Positions 34,167-42,708 of a DNA stretch of 64,000 nt are shown here, in pieces. Made by a program: the position numbers and the translations under genes. Source of the DNA: JAPLGE01 sp964355545 (GTDB lineage Bacteria; Bipolaricaulota; Bipolaricaulia; UBA7950; UBA9294); the NCBI GenBank assembly GCA_964355545.1, contig CAYHEK010000001.1, positions 3,277 to 67,276 on the forward strand, read 5' to 3'. Under the pieces are notes generated by a model, which saw only the letters and a list, made by a program, of their open reading frames with translations, ran no database searches and was not told the origin of the DNA. The first letter of the stretch is position 1. Each line of letters begins with the position of its first letter.

Positions 34167-34224
34167 CCGGTGAGGCAGGCCGAAGCGGGTTGAGACCCGC
34201 GGAGAAGGCGAAGGTGTAGTAGAC

Positions 34225-34256
34225 GCAGCCTGCCCTTCTTGCGTGGGGCAGGCTGC
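34225..34256 (+). terminator. Intercistronic hairpin between livK and livG
   Basis: A perfect 11-bp stem GCAGCCTGCCC/GGGCAGGCTGC with a ten-base loop is followed by pyrimidine-rich GCTCTTTCTCTCTT. It probably acts as a partial terminator or 3' stabiliser, allowing more binding protein than transporter, a common pattern in ABC operons. Confidence 0.7.
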
Positions 34257-34284
34257 GCTCTTTCTCTCTTCTGGAAGGAATGCG

Positions 34285-35016
34285 ATGACGGCATTGCTCG
34301 AGGTGTGCGGCGTCAGCAAGCGGTTTGGGGGCCTGCAGGCTCTGGAAAACGTGTCGTTTGGGATAGAGGAAGGCATGATTTCAAGCCTCATAGGCCCAAA
34401 CGGTGCCGGCAAGACAACACTGTTCAACGTCGTCGCGGGCACGCTACGAGCTGACTCGGGGACGACCACCTTCCAAGGTGATGACATCACCCGTTTGCGC
34501 CCGTATCAGGTCTCCCGCAAGGGGATAGCCAGAACGTATCAGCTCAGGAACATCTTCCCCGCTCTGAGCGTCTACGACAACGTGCTTGCGGGAATGCTGA
34601 AGGAGCGGGGGCAGGTCAGAGCCAAGCATGCTGAGGTGCTGGCGATTCTCAAGTTCGTTGGTCTTGAGGAGAAGGCAGCCGAGGTGGCCTCCAATCTCCC
34701 GCCCTTGGAGGCGAAGCTTGTCGAGCTTGGGAGAGCGCTCGCTTCGCGTCCCAAGCTCCTGTTACTCGACGAGCTGGTCGGAGGTCTTGTGCCCTCCGAG
34801 ACCGAGCAAATCTGCAGGGCCGTGTGTGCACTGCGGGAGATCGGGGTCACAATCCTGCAGATCGGCCATGAGATGGGTCCGATCATGAAGACCTCGGACT
34901 GGGTGGTCGTCCTCAACAGGGGGACAAAGCTTGCAGAGGGGACCGTGGAAGAGATTCTGAACAACGAAGCTGTTCATGATGTCTATCTTGAGTCGGCAGG
35001 AAGCGAAGATGAGTGA
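34285..35016 (+). CDS. livG: ABC transporter ATP-binding protein LivG-type
   Basis: This 243-residue ATPase has Walker A GPNGAGKTT, an LPPLEAKLVELGRAL region where the family signature LSGGQQ would be expected, and Walker B LLLLDELVGGL. The signature is degenerate (NLPPLEAK), but the LivG-specific insertion is present. The ATG at 34285 follows GGAAGGA. It ends overlapping livF. Confidence 0.88.
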   Translation: MTALLEVCGVSKRFGGLQALENVSFGIEEGMISSLIGPNGAGKTTLFNVVAGTLRADSGTTTFQGDDITRLRPYQVSRKGIARTYQLRNIFPALSVYDNVLAGMLKERGQVRAKHAEVLAILKFVGLEEKAAEVASNLPPLEAKLVELGRALASRPKLLLLDELVGGLVPSETEQICRAVCALREIGVTILQIGHEMGPIMKTSDWVVVLNRGTKLAEGTVEEILNNEAVHDVYLESAGSEDE

Positions 35017-35725
35017 CCCAATCCTTGAAGTCTCTGGTCTGACGGTTGCGTACGGCCCACACCTTGCTGTCAAGAACGTCAGCGCTGCCGTGTTCCCCGA
35101 CGAGATCTACGCTGTCGTCGGCCCGAACGGAGCCGGCAAGACCACGCTCCTTGAGTGCATTGCGGGCTTGCTGTCCGCACGAGCCGGTACCATCCGGTTT
35201 AAGGGAACCCGGGTAGATCATTCTTCCATCTTCAGAAGACGAAAGCTTGGCATCGTCCTGGTTCCTCAAGAGGGCAACGTTTTCCCAGGAATGACAGTGA
35301 AGGAGAACCTGGAGATGGGCGGCGCAGTCAGGAGGGGGAAGAGCCGGGCTGCTCGGGTCGGGTATGCCTACGAACTGTTTCCTCGTCTGCAGGAACGCGA
35401 GCGGCAGACTGCACATACCCTGAGCGGTGGGGAGAGACGGATGCTCGCGGTCGGGATTGGGATTGTGTCTGACGCTGAACTGTTCCTGATCGATGAACCA
35501 TCCGTGGGACTGGCTCCCAAACTGGTGACGAGCCTGCTTCAGCGACTGAGACAGCTTCGGGACGATACCAAGCGTCCCATTGTCCTGTGCGAGCAGAACA
35601 TTAAGGTGCTGAACGTGGCGGATCGAATCCTTGGCATGGAGGCGGGCGAAAGCAGATTCTGCGAGGATCTGGAGGCAGTGGATCGCGCGAAGGTCAAGGA
35701 GCTCTATCTCGGGCTGCACGCCTAG
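35009..35725 (+). CDS. livF: ABC transporter ATP-binding protein LivF-type
   Basis: At 238 residues it has Walker A GPNGAGKTTLLE, signature LSGGERRMLAVG, Walker B LFLIDEPSVGLAP and the H-loop position replaced by VLCEQN, as is common in LivF. The start overlaps the livG stop by eight bases, so translation is coupled. Confidence 0.92.
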   Translation: MSDPILEVSGLTVAYGPHLAVKNVSAAVFPDEIYAVVGPNGAGKTTLLECIAGLLSARAGTIRFKGTRVDHSSIFRRRKLGIVLVPQEGNVFPGMTVKENLEMGGAVRRGKSRAARVGYAYELFPRLQERERQTAHTLSGGERRMLAVGIGIVSDAELFLIDEPSVGLAPKLVTSLLQRLRQLRDDTKRPIVLCEQNIKVLNVADRILGMEAGESRFCEDLEAVDRAKVKELYLGLHA

Positions 35726-35753
35726 CGCGCTGCCGATGGGAGGGTGAACCGCC

Positions 35754-36614
35754 GTGATCTCGGATGGACTCATCAATGGCATCATTATGGCTGGGATCGT
35801 CGCGCTGCCGGTGCTGGGCATCGCGGTGATCTACGGGATGACGGGAATCATCAACTTCGCGGTGGGCGGCATCGGCGTATTCAGCGCCTTCATTACTTGG
35901 CAGCTACTTCCATACAACATGGCACTGGCAATCCTCGCTGGCCTTGCCGCGGGGTTCGCACTGGGATACGCTATCCAGGCCACGCTGCTCACGCCGCTGA
36001 GCGCTCGTCGAGGCGGAGACCTCAACCTCTTCTTTCTCATCACGAACAACGTCGGACTGATCTTCGTGGGACTCACGCGGGTTGTCTTCCCGCGGCCAAA
36101 TATAGGACTTCCGCTGCCTCGCCTGGGGACGATCACGATACTGGGTGTGCAGACAAGCGGGCTGAAGTTTCTCGCCCTGTTCATCGCCATCGGCAGCCTC
36201 CTACTGCTGCGCGTGGTGGAGCGCTACACTCGGGTGGGGAAGTCATGGCGCGCAACGTCTCAGAACCTGCGACTCGCTCAGATCGTCGGAGTCAACACTA
36301 GTCAGGCGTTCAATATCGCCTCAGGGTTGGGATGCATGCTCGCTGCGTTCGGCGCCATCATCTGGGGAAGTCTATATAATCTGACCCTGAATAGCGGTTT
36401 TGACCTCACTTTCCTCGGGTACATCATCGCGGTAGTGGGCGGGATTGGCAATATTCTGGGCGGCATGGTCGCTGCTCTCATCGTGGGATTGGCGTTGAGC
36501 TTCAGCGCCTACATTGCGAGCGGAAGCTGGCAAAGCGTGATTCTCTATGGTATTGCCATGTTCACGCTCATCGTGGCGCCCAAGGGGATTCTTGGGTCAG
36601 AGCGCTCGATCTAG
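35754..36614 (+). CDS. livH: Branched-chain amino acid-type ABC permease LivH
   Basis: This 286-residue protein has about eight hydrophobic helices with the LivH motif FAVGGIGVFSAF near residue 35 and the cytoplasmic loop RVGKSWRATSQNLRLAQIVGVNT that contacts the ATPases. The start is GTG 35754 with GGGAGGG upstream. Confidence 0.9.
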   Translation: MISDGLINGIIMAGIVALPVLGIAVIYGMTGIINFAVGGIGVFSAFITWQLLPYNMALAILAGLAAGFALGYAIQATLLTPLSARRGGDLNLFFLITNNVGLIFVGLTRVVFPRPNIGLPLPRLGTITILGVQTSGLKFLALFIAIGSLLLLRVVERYTRVGKSWRATSQNLRLAQIVGVNTSQAFNIASGLGCMLAAFGAIIWGSLYNLTLNSGFDLTFLGYIIAVVGGIGNILGGMVAALIVGLALSFSAYIASGSWQSVILYGIAMFTLIVAPKGILGSERSI

Positions 36615-36628
36615 AGGGCCATGTCGGC

Positions 36629-37612
36629 ATGATAGGGAAGAGGACGGTGGCGATGAGAAAGCGGCCGTACGAGGAAGTATCGACCCTAGCAGCCATCCTG
36701 CTTCTCTCTCTATTGTTCATCTTGGGTGGCGGATACTACAAATGGTTCACCGGCTATGTCCTACTGTTCCTCATCCAAGGCTACGTGGCTTGGTTTGTCT
36801 TCTCGAAGTGCGGACAGCCGTTCTACGGCTACGCGGTGACCATGGCGATCGGCGCCTATACGACCGTTGTCACCTTCCTCGTCTACCATTGGCCGCTGTG
36901 GAGCGGGATGCTCCTCGGCGCCTTTCTCAGTGCGTTGGTGGCCATGCTCCTCTTCGCAGCGACGAGCCGCGCAAGGGGCTTCTATGTTGGGATGGTGTCT
37001 TTCCTCCTTGTCATCCTCTTCCCCAGCCTGATTGAGGCACTTCGTGAGACCACCGGCGGCCGCAGCGGTGTGTCCCTTGTGGGCCTGATGCGGATGATTG
37101 GCCTTGACGGTCTTCTGTGGCTCATCTTGGGCGTGACGATTCTCGTCGTCGCATCTCTCTTCTGGCTGCTGCAGACAAAGGTGGGGCGCATATTTGCAGT
37201 GATTGCTGAGAACGACGACCTGGCGAAGGCGGTCGGCATAAACACGTTTAAGTATAAACTCCTTGCCTACGGGATCACCGGATTTCTCTCGGGGATCGGA
37301 GGCGCCTTATACGTGAACTACATCGGGGGGATCTCGTCCGTCGATCTTGGCGTGATCACCACGATCTACATCACGTTCATTCCCATTGTCGGCGGCACGA
37401 AGGTCGCTTTCGGCCCGCTGATTGGCACGCTCTTCATCCGCCTGGTCCCGGAGGCCCTGGCGGGAATCGAACGCTACTTGTCAATCATCATGGGTGCCGC
37501 GTTTGTCTTTGTCATGCTGGGCCTGCGTGGCGGGATCGGCGACAACCTCGTGGAGTATGGTGCGAGGGTCTTCAGGCGAAGGCGCGTTCGAAGAGCAGGA
37601 GAACCGAAGTAG
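36629..37612 (+). CDS. livM: Branched-chain amino acid-type ABC permease LivM
   Basis: This 327-residue permease has about ten hydrophobic segments and the coupling loop KVGRIFAVIAENDDLAKAVGINTFKYK in consecutive positions, matching LivM. ATG 36629 or 36653 (MRKRPYEEV) could be the start. It completes a five-gene K-G-F-H-M importer. Confidence 0.9.
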   Translation: MIGKRTVAMRKRPYEEVSTLAAILLLSLLFILGGGYYKWFTGYVLLFLIQGYVAWFVFSKCGQPFYGYAVTMAIGAYTTVVTFLVYHWPLWSGMLLGAFLSALVAMLLFAATSRARGFYVGMVSFLLVILFPSLIEALRETTGGRSGVSLVGLMRMIGLDGLLWLILGVTILVVASLFWLLQTKVGRIFAVIAENDDLAKAVGINTFKYKLLAYGITGFLSGIGGALYVNYIGGISSVDLGVITTIYITFIPIVGGTKVAFGPLIGTLFIRLVPEALAGIERYLSIIMGAAFVFVMLGLRGGIGDNLVEYGARVFRRRRVRRAGEPK

Positions 37613-37647
37613 CCGCGAGCGAACCGTTTCTCGAAGGAAGGAGAAGC

Positions 37648-38376
37648 GTGCGTATCAAGATCATCATCCCCAATGCTTCGAGGCCCTTCCTCGAGAGCCA
37701 AGTTGAGGAGAGGAAGAGAGCGGCCGGAGCTGGCGTCGTTTTGGACGTCGTCGGCCTGGCTGAAGGGCCCCTGTCGGTCGAGAGCGCGGTGGATGAGACC
37801 CTCATCGGACCACCGCTCCTCAGCTTGGCAAAGAAGGCTGAAGAGGAAGGCTGCGACGCCGTTGTGATAGACTGTGCAATGGATCCCGCTGTCCGCGCTA
37901 TGCGTGAGCTTGTCAGCATCCCAGTCACAAGTGCAGCGGAGTCGGCGCTGCTCTATGCTTTCACCCTTGGAGAACGGGTCTCGGTCATCACCGTGCTTGA
38001 GAGTACCGCACGCGCAATAGAGGACAAGATCCGCACGTACGGCTTCCAGGGCCGCGTCTCCTCGGTGCGAGCTGCGGGCGTTCCGGTGCTCGATCTGCAG
38101 GAGACCGAGCGGGCCGCCGCCGCAATCCTCGAAGAGGCACGCAAGGCGATCGATCAGGACGGGGCCGACGTCATCGTCCTGGGTTGCACAGGCATGTCCT
38201 CGGTGGCCGCCTACTTACAGGACCGACTCGAAGTTCCGGTCGTAGACGCTGCCGCGGCGGCACTCACGCTTGCCGAATCCCTGGTCCGCATGAAGCTCTC
38301 GTCGAGCAAACGTTGCTACCCCCCTCCCCCCGCGAAGCCCGTCCTCGGCAATTGGTACCGGGCGCAAGGGTTCTAG
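37648..38376 (+). CDS. Asp/Glu/hydantoin racemase superfamily enzyme
   Basis: The 242-residue protein has two catalytic cysteines in VVIDCAMDPA (about residue 75) and VLGCTGMSS (about residue 183), the paired-Cys arrangement of hydantoin racemase, aspartate racemase and maleate isomerase. It lies 35 bases after livM with AAGGAGAA before a GTG start, so it belongs to the transport operon and probably acts on the imported compound or its product. A maleate-isomerase-like role is conceivable given the NicX-like neighbours but is not shown by sequence. Confidence 0.85.
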   Translation: MRIKIIIPNASRPFLESQVEERKRAAGAGVVLDVVGLAEGPLSVESAVDETLIGPPLLSLAKKAEEEGCDAVVIDCAMDPAVRAMRELVSIPVTSAAESALLYAFTLGERVSVITVLESTARAIEDKIRTYGFQGRVSSVRAAGVPVLDLQETERAAAAILEEARKAIDQDGADVIVLGCTGMSSVAAYLQDRLEVPVVDAAAAALTLAESLVRMKLSSSKRCYPPPPAKPVLGNWYRAQGF

Positions 38377-38414
38377 TGCCTGATCTCAGTCGCTCTCAGG
38401 TGAACGGGGCGAAT

Positions 38415-39107
38415 CTACGCAAAGGCGCCTCTCAAGCCGTAGCGCCGCGTGATGCTTTCGAGGCGTCCTTGCTGCTTGAGTTTCGTCAACTCCCCGTTGA
38501 ATCGGGGCACCAGGTCGCGGAACTCCGGGCGAAACGCCACAAACAGCTCGCGAGTCACGGAGAAGCCCTCGACCCTCTCAACGCCCGTGATGCCCAGTTT
38601 CTCGATGAGAAACGCAGCGACACCGAGATCGATGATCGCCAGATCGAACCGCCGTTCCTTCACGCCCAACAGGAGATCCTCCTGGCGCTGAACCTCCGTC
38701 TTCGTGGCGGGGTCAAGAGCATCGACCGCGGGATGGTAGCTGTAGCCGGGGAGCAGACCCAGTGAGTAGGGGCTGAGCTCTTCGCGCAGGTCCTTCGTCG
38801 GGTCAAGCCGAATCGGCTCGCCGCTTCTCGCGAGAAGGACCGTCTTGGCCGACCGCAAGAGGTCAGAAAAGACGTACCGCTCCTCTCTCTCCGGGGTGCG
38901 GGTGATCTGGAAGATGCCATCTGCCTCCCGACGGTCGAGCCGGCGAAGACACTCCTGCCATGGACAGAGCGCCACGTGCACGTCGCAACCCATCCCGTGA
39001 AACACCGAAACGATCACCTCGTAGTCCATGCCCTTGAGGTTGCCGTCTTCTTCGTACTGATAAGGGGGGTAAGGGTCAGCAACCAGGGTGACTCTTGCAG
39101 TGCTCAT
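38415..39107 (-). CDS. SBP_bac_3-type solute-binding fold protein without signal peptide
   Basis: The 230-residue protein resembles amino-acid-binding proteins of family 3: VTLVADPYPPYQYEEDG at the start, MDYEVIVSVFHGMG, and DGIFQITRTPEREERYVFS where the ligand-carboxylate Arg sits. No hydrophobic leader precedes the domain from ATG 39107 or in the open frame upstream. It is therefore a cytosolic sensor or enzyme (as in cyclohexadienyl-dehydratase-like members) or a protein with a lost leader. It is convergent with the racemase gene. Confidence 0.75.
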   Translation of the reverse strand: MSTARVTLVADPYPPYQYEEDGNLKGMDYEVIVSVFHGMGCDVHVALCPWQECLRRLDRREADGIFQITRTPEREERYVFSDLLRSAKTVLLARSGEPIRLDPTKDLREELSPYSLGLLPGYSYHPAVDALDPATKTEVQRQEDLLLGVKERRFDLAIIDLGVAAFLIEKLGITGVERVEGFSVTRELFVAFRPEFRDLVPRFNGELTKLKQQGRLESITRRYGLRGAFA

Positions 39108-39187
39108 CGGGTTCTCCGCCAGCTGGGCCTGGTCACGTTCCTCTCCCACTCCACTCGACGACTCGATCTCACAATCAGCCGATCAGT

Positions 39188-40234
39188 CTAGTGTCCGCAG
39201 GCCTTCGCGAGGGCAATCAGCTCCGGATGCACCACTTCGCCATCCTGTGTGACAGGCACCCCATCGCAGGCTACCGATGTGGCAAGACAAATCCCGTCAA
39301 TGTGCGAGGCTGCAACGCGCGGCGCGCCACCCGAGTACATGGGGCCCTGGTATCCGAACCCCCACTCGGTGCAGCCCCACACCCGCTCATCCTCGGTGGT
39401 GCCATACCCAAGCTTGGCGTTGGGATTGAACCCGTAGCAGACGTGAGCAGCGAGGTACATGTCGGGATCGTTCAGCCTCTCGAACCACCGCTTCACGATC
39501 TGCGCTTCCTTCCCGCCACGGATCTCCCGGATCCTTCCTTTCTCCACTTCGTAGATCACCGGCTCCGAGACCCGCCCAATGTCCGCCTCACCGCCGCCCG
39601 AGATCGCGCCATCGAACACCAACCGCCCATTGATCGTTTCCTCTCTTGGCGCCCAGCCGATCTGACCGGTGAGGAAGTGCCCCCCCGGCGTCTCCGCGAT
39701 GTGTTCGTTCGCAAAGGGCCGCGAAGGATGGTTCTCGAAAGCAATATCAGTGCCCGCCTTGCTCTTCATCGTCATCTTGCGGGCGTTCTTGGTGATTTCA
39801 ACGACCTTGTTCTGAAAGGCAATCTGCGCATCTATGTCCACCTCGCCAATACAGCGGATCAACTGCGCGGTTGATAGGCCACCAAGCATGAGGTTGCGCG
39901 TGCGTCCGTTGGTCACCGCGCGTTGCCAGGCCGTGCCGTATAGGAGCCACTGATTGTTCAGCTCAATCCAGGCGTCGGCTGCCGGACAGGCGGCAACGAG
40001 CGGTGCCGGAAGGTAGGGATCAGCGGCCATGCCATATCCCTTCGGCGTGCTGTGCCAAGCGACCATCACCTTTGCCCCCAGGGCCTCCCCTGCCTTCGCC
40101 ATCTCCTCCGCAACGCGGAAGTCGCTGATCGAGTCGATGGTGATGAGCAGGTTCTCTCCCGTCGTTACCCGGAGGATCTCTTTGACAGTCTTGTACGCGG
40201 CTTTGAAGAGCTCCAAATCAGCTACGGTAGGCAT
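39188..40234 (-). CDS. M29 aminopeptidase / NicX-like metalloenzyme, paralogue 1
   Basis: The 348-residue protein belongs to the fold shared by thermophilic M29 aminopeptidases and 2,5-dihydroxypyridine dioxygenase (NicX). Visible metal-site candidates are the Glu in SGGGEADIG (about 218), the His in AAHVCYGFNP (about 266) and the acidic EDERVWG (about 282), with SHIDG near the end. It is closely similar to the divergent gene at 40901, with identical stretches such as LVAWHSTP-type and NNQWLLY. Substrate unknown; an anaerobic hydrolase acting on imported peptides or amides is more likely than an oxygenase. Confidence 0.78.
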   Translation of the reverse strand: MPTVADLELFKAAYKTVKEILRVTTGENLLITIDSISDFRVAEEMAKAGEALGAKVMVAWHSTPKGYGMAADPYLPAPLVAACPAADAWIELNNQWLLYGTAWQRAVTNGRTRNLMLGGLSTAQLIRCIGEVDIDAQIAFQNKVVEITKNARKMTMKSKAGTDIAFENHPSRPFANEHIAETPGGHFLTGQIGWAPREETINGRLVFDGAISGGGEADIGRVSEPVIYEVEKGRIREIRGGKEAQIVKRWFERLNDPDMYLAAHVCYGFNPNAKLGYGTTEDERVWGCTEWGFGYQGPMYSGGAPRVAASHIDGICLATSVACDGVPVTQDGEVVHPELIALAKACGH

Positions 40235-40900
40235 GATCCCTCCTTGTCTCGAGTGTCGGGCAGACGCACTTCGCCCGACCTGCAGATTCTAAGTAGGGGG
40301 CGCTCACGCTGCAAAGCTTGGCGGGGAAGGCCTGAGCATGCCGAGGAGTCCCTTCCTCCTTCATGCCGCGCCTTGTCTCGTTGGCACATCGCCAAGACGT
40401 CCGCGACAAAGGGCATCCTGACTACTGTTGACTCCGCGTCGTCTCCGCATGGACTTTGCTGGAGCAGATTGGGACTGGACAACCTTGTGGCGGTTCCGGA
40501 CGATCTGACATTCCGCTACTCGCGGCGGTCCTTGACGAATGCGATCTTGACATCACCTAAAGCGACCGCTAGGCTCCACTGATTCCACAAGTGTGGGATG
40601 GAGGCGAGGTCGTGTCGGAACTGGTATCCTGTACTGCCGGTGGAGAGGATACTGGCGCAGACCGCCCCGTCTGTTCGTGAGCAACTCGCGAGACGAGGAG
40701 GTGACTGCAACTACCGCCCAGGCAACCGGTGTAGAAGAGGGCTTCCTGTTCGCGGAGGCATGCTTGAGCGGGAGCAGGAAAGAAGCTCGGCGTCCCTGGG
40801 CGGTGGCGCTGCCCCGAACATCGACCACAAGCTGGTTGACCATTCTTCGGACTGAGACAAAAGCGGTGGACCGCCAGATTCGGAAGAATAGGAGGAAACT
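40235..40900. other. Intergenic region between divergent M29-like paralogues
   Basis: These 666 bases carry no recognisable gene. A short plus-strand stretch near 40423-40455 (TTGACTCCGCG and a nearby ATGGACTTT) echoes the LITVDSAMDF codons of the paralogue at 40901 and could be a decayed duplicate. Short frames at 40.55-40.92 kb show no family features. Promoters for both genes must be here, but none is convincing. Confidence 0.4.
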
Positions 40901-41944
40901 ATGCCGCAGATGTACGAGCTAGAGTTGGGCAAGGCGGGGTACATCGTCGCCCATGACATGTGTCGAATCCGCAAAGGCGAGTCAGTCCTCATCACCGTTG
41001 ACTCCGCGATGGACTTCAAGCCGGTCGAGGAGGTGGCCAAGGCGGCAGAGGCGGCCGGGGGAAAGGTGCTTGTCGCTTGGCACTCGACACCACGGGGCTA
41101 CGGCAAGGTTGCCGACCCCCAGCTCCCGCTTTCCCTGAAGGCGGCGATCCCTGCGGCCGACGTCTGGATTGAGTTCAACAATCAATGGCTACTCTACTCC
41201 ACGCCGTGGATCGAGGCGATGTCTAACCGTCGAACCCGCTACCTCTTTCTCGGCGGACTGAATTGCGAGCGTGTGGTGCGTTGCATCTCCCGACTGGACA
41301 TGGATCTACAGGAGAGATTCCAGAACAAGGTCGTGGAGCTTACGCACCAGGCGTCCCGGATGCGGGTGACGACTGCCGCGGGCACGGACGTCTCCTTTGA
41401 GAACGTTCCGAGTCGGCCGATCACAAACGAGCTTAGAGCAGACACCCCGGGCCCGCACTTCCTCGTAGGGCAGATTGGGTGGGCACCTCTGGAAGAGAGC
41501 ATTAACGGCACGATTGTGTTCGACGGATCGTTCTCTGGTGGCGGAGAAGCTGACCTGGGAATACTGAACGAGCCCGTCAACCTGACCGTGGAGAAGGGGA
41601 AGATCAGGGACGTCCAGGGCGGCGCGGAGGCCAAGAAGGTGAGCGATTGGCTGCGCGCACTCGGTGACCCCAATATGTACAACCTGGCCCACATCTGCTA
41701 TGGCTTCAATCCAGGCGCCATTCTGACTGGGTTGTGCACGGAGGATGAGCGCGTGTGGGGGTCGACGGAATGGGGACACGGCTACCAGGGACCGATGTTC
41801 GAGGGCAAGCTGCCCGAGGCCATGTCGCATGCCGACGGGATATGCCTGAACTCCACAGTGTGGCTCGACAAGACTCTCCTCCTGAAGGATGGAAAGGTGG
41901 TTCATGCCGAACTCGTTGAACTGGCCCAAGGCATGGGTAAGTGA
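40901..41944 (+). CDS. M29 aminopeptidase / NicX-like metalloenzyme, paralogue 2
   Basis: This 347-residue paralogue of the gene at 39188-40234 shares the same domain layout: an N-terminal Rossmann-like half (VLITVDSAMDF, LVAWHSTPRGYG), then the metal-binding half with FSGGGEADLG, LAHICYGFNP, TEDERVWG and HADGICLN. AGGAGG lies just upstream of ATG 40901. Keeping two divergent copies beside one importer suggests related but distinct substrates. It is not a confirmed peptidase. Confidence 0.78.
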   Translation: MPQMYELELGKAGYIVAHDMCRIRKGESVLITVDSAMDFKPVEEVAKAAEAAGGKVLVAWHSTPRGYGKVADPQLPLSLKAAIPAADVWIEFNNQWLLYSTPWIEAMSNRRTRYLFLGGLNCERVVRCISRLDMDLQERFQNKVVELTHQASRMRVTTAAGTDVSFENVPSRPITNELRADTPGPHFLVGQIGWAPLEESINGTIVFDGSFSGGGEADLGILNEPVNLTVEKGKIRDVQGGAEAKKVSDWLRALGDPNMYNLAHICYGFNPGAILTGLCTEDERVWGSTEWGHGYQGPMFEGKLPEAMSHADGICLNSTVWLDKTLLLKDGKVVHAELVELAQGMGK

Positions 41945-42267
41945 GCAGAGTGTGAGACGGCAGCATAGATAGGGTGGTCTGCGGGATCGATGCAACGCCT
42001 GGCGCTGTGGCCACCCAGGCCCCAACTAGACGGCAGCTCTAACAAGGCACAACGTTGGCGGCAGTCGGTGCGTGCGACATGGGCCTTGCCTCCACCGCCG
42101 TGATGCCTAGTGGCGAGGTTGGCGAGAGTGAGTCGCCCTTGGACACAGGCAGGCTCCTCAATGAGTGAGCGAGTGCCCCCAGTGATCTGCAGGCCAATCG
42201 GGTTCGATCCAGCGTACCAGTTCAGAACCTGTCCCACTGGGTCACCCGGTTCAATGACCTTGGAACC

Positions 42268-42290
42268 CAGTTCGAAAGTAGTCCACCAGG
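42268..42290 (+). repeat. Decayed copy of the island-flanking repeat
   Basis: CAGTTCGAAAGT-GTCC-CCAG matches the core of the 58-bp repeat at 42316 and 55313 with two mismatches. It is a shorter, more degraded copy 48 bases before the fuller one. Confidence 0.6.
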
Positions 42291-42315
42291 GTGTGCTTCA
42301 CGGCACGCAGAGCGA

Positions 42316-42373
42316 TTCAAGCACTTCGGCCGTCAGCCACTTGGCAGTTCGAAAGTCGTCCGCTAGACTCCAC
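42316..42373 (+). repeat. 58-bp dispersed repeat, left copy
   Basis: This region matches 55313-55370 at most positions, including an unbroken 19-base block GCAGTTCGAAAGTCGTCCG. Both copies are in the same orientation and flank the glycogen gene cluster (42.7-55.2 kb). Confidence 0.8.
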
Positions 42374-42449
42374 CACGCTGGAAAACATCTACAGATCGGC
42401 ACTCCAGTCTGAGGAGTCCAGCGTACTTCGAACAACAGACTGTGTGGTG

Positions 42450-42600
42450 TTAAGGAACCGCTATGCGGATACCGAAGAGAGCACCTCCGATTGGAGTGGT
42501 CGCACAGCTCTCATTCGAGTAGTTAGAGTCGCCAGCGCCGTTGTAGGCACGCACACGGAGCAGTACGTCGTCGCACTGCTCAGCCCCGCGGGGGGGGTCG
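42450..42600 (-). pseudogene. Fibronectin type III domain remnant
   Basis: On the minus strand one frame reads LLRVRAYNGAGDSNYSNE and CATTP before a stop at 42450-42452. This is a typical last half of an FN3 domain (consensus Y-x-RVRAYN-x-AGDS-x-YSNE). The expected preceding strand, GLSSATTY, is present immediately upstream but in a different frame, so a frameshift separates them. No start or larger protein remains. It looks like debris of a secreted FN3 protein. Confidence 0.7.
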
Positions 42601-42708
42601 TCCGGGTGACCCTGGCGACGAACAGACCGGCCGGGATTACGGGCTCGAGGAGTCCGTGCCGCGGGCGCGCTGGGACAAAAGCACGTCAGCCGTCGCGCTC
42701 CTTCCAGG

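Noticed and set aside
40380..40470. Possible remnant of a third M29-like paralogue
   Set aside because: Only about 30 bases resemble the LITVDSAMDF codons; too short to separate from chance.
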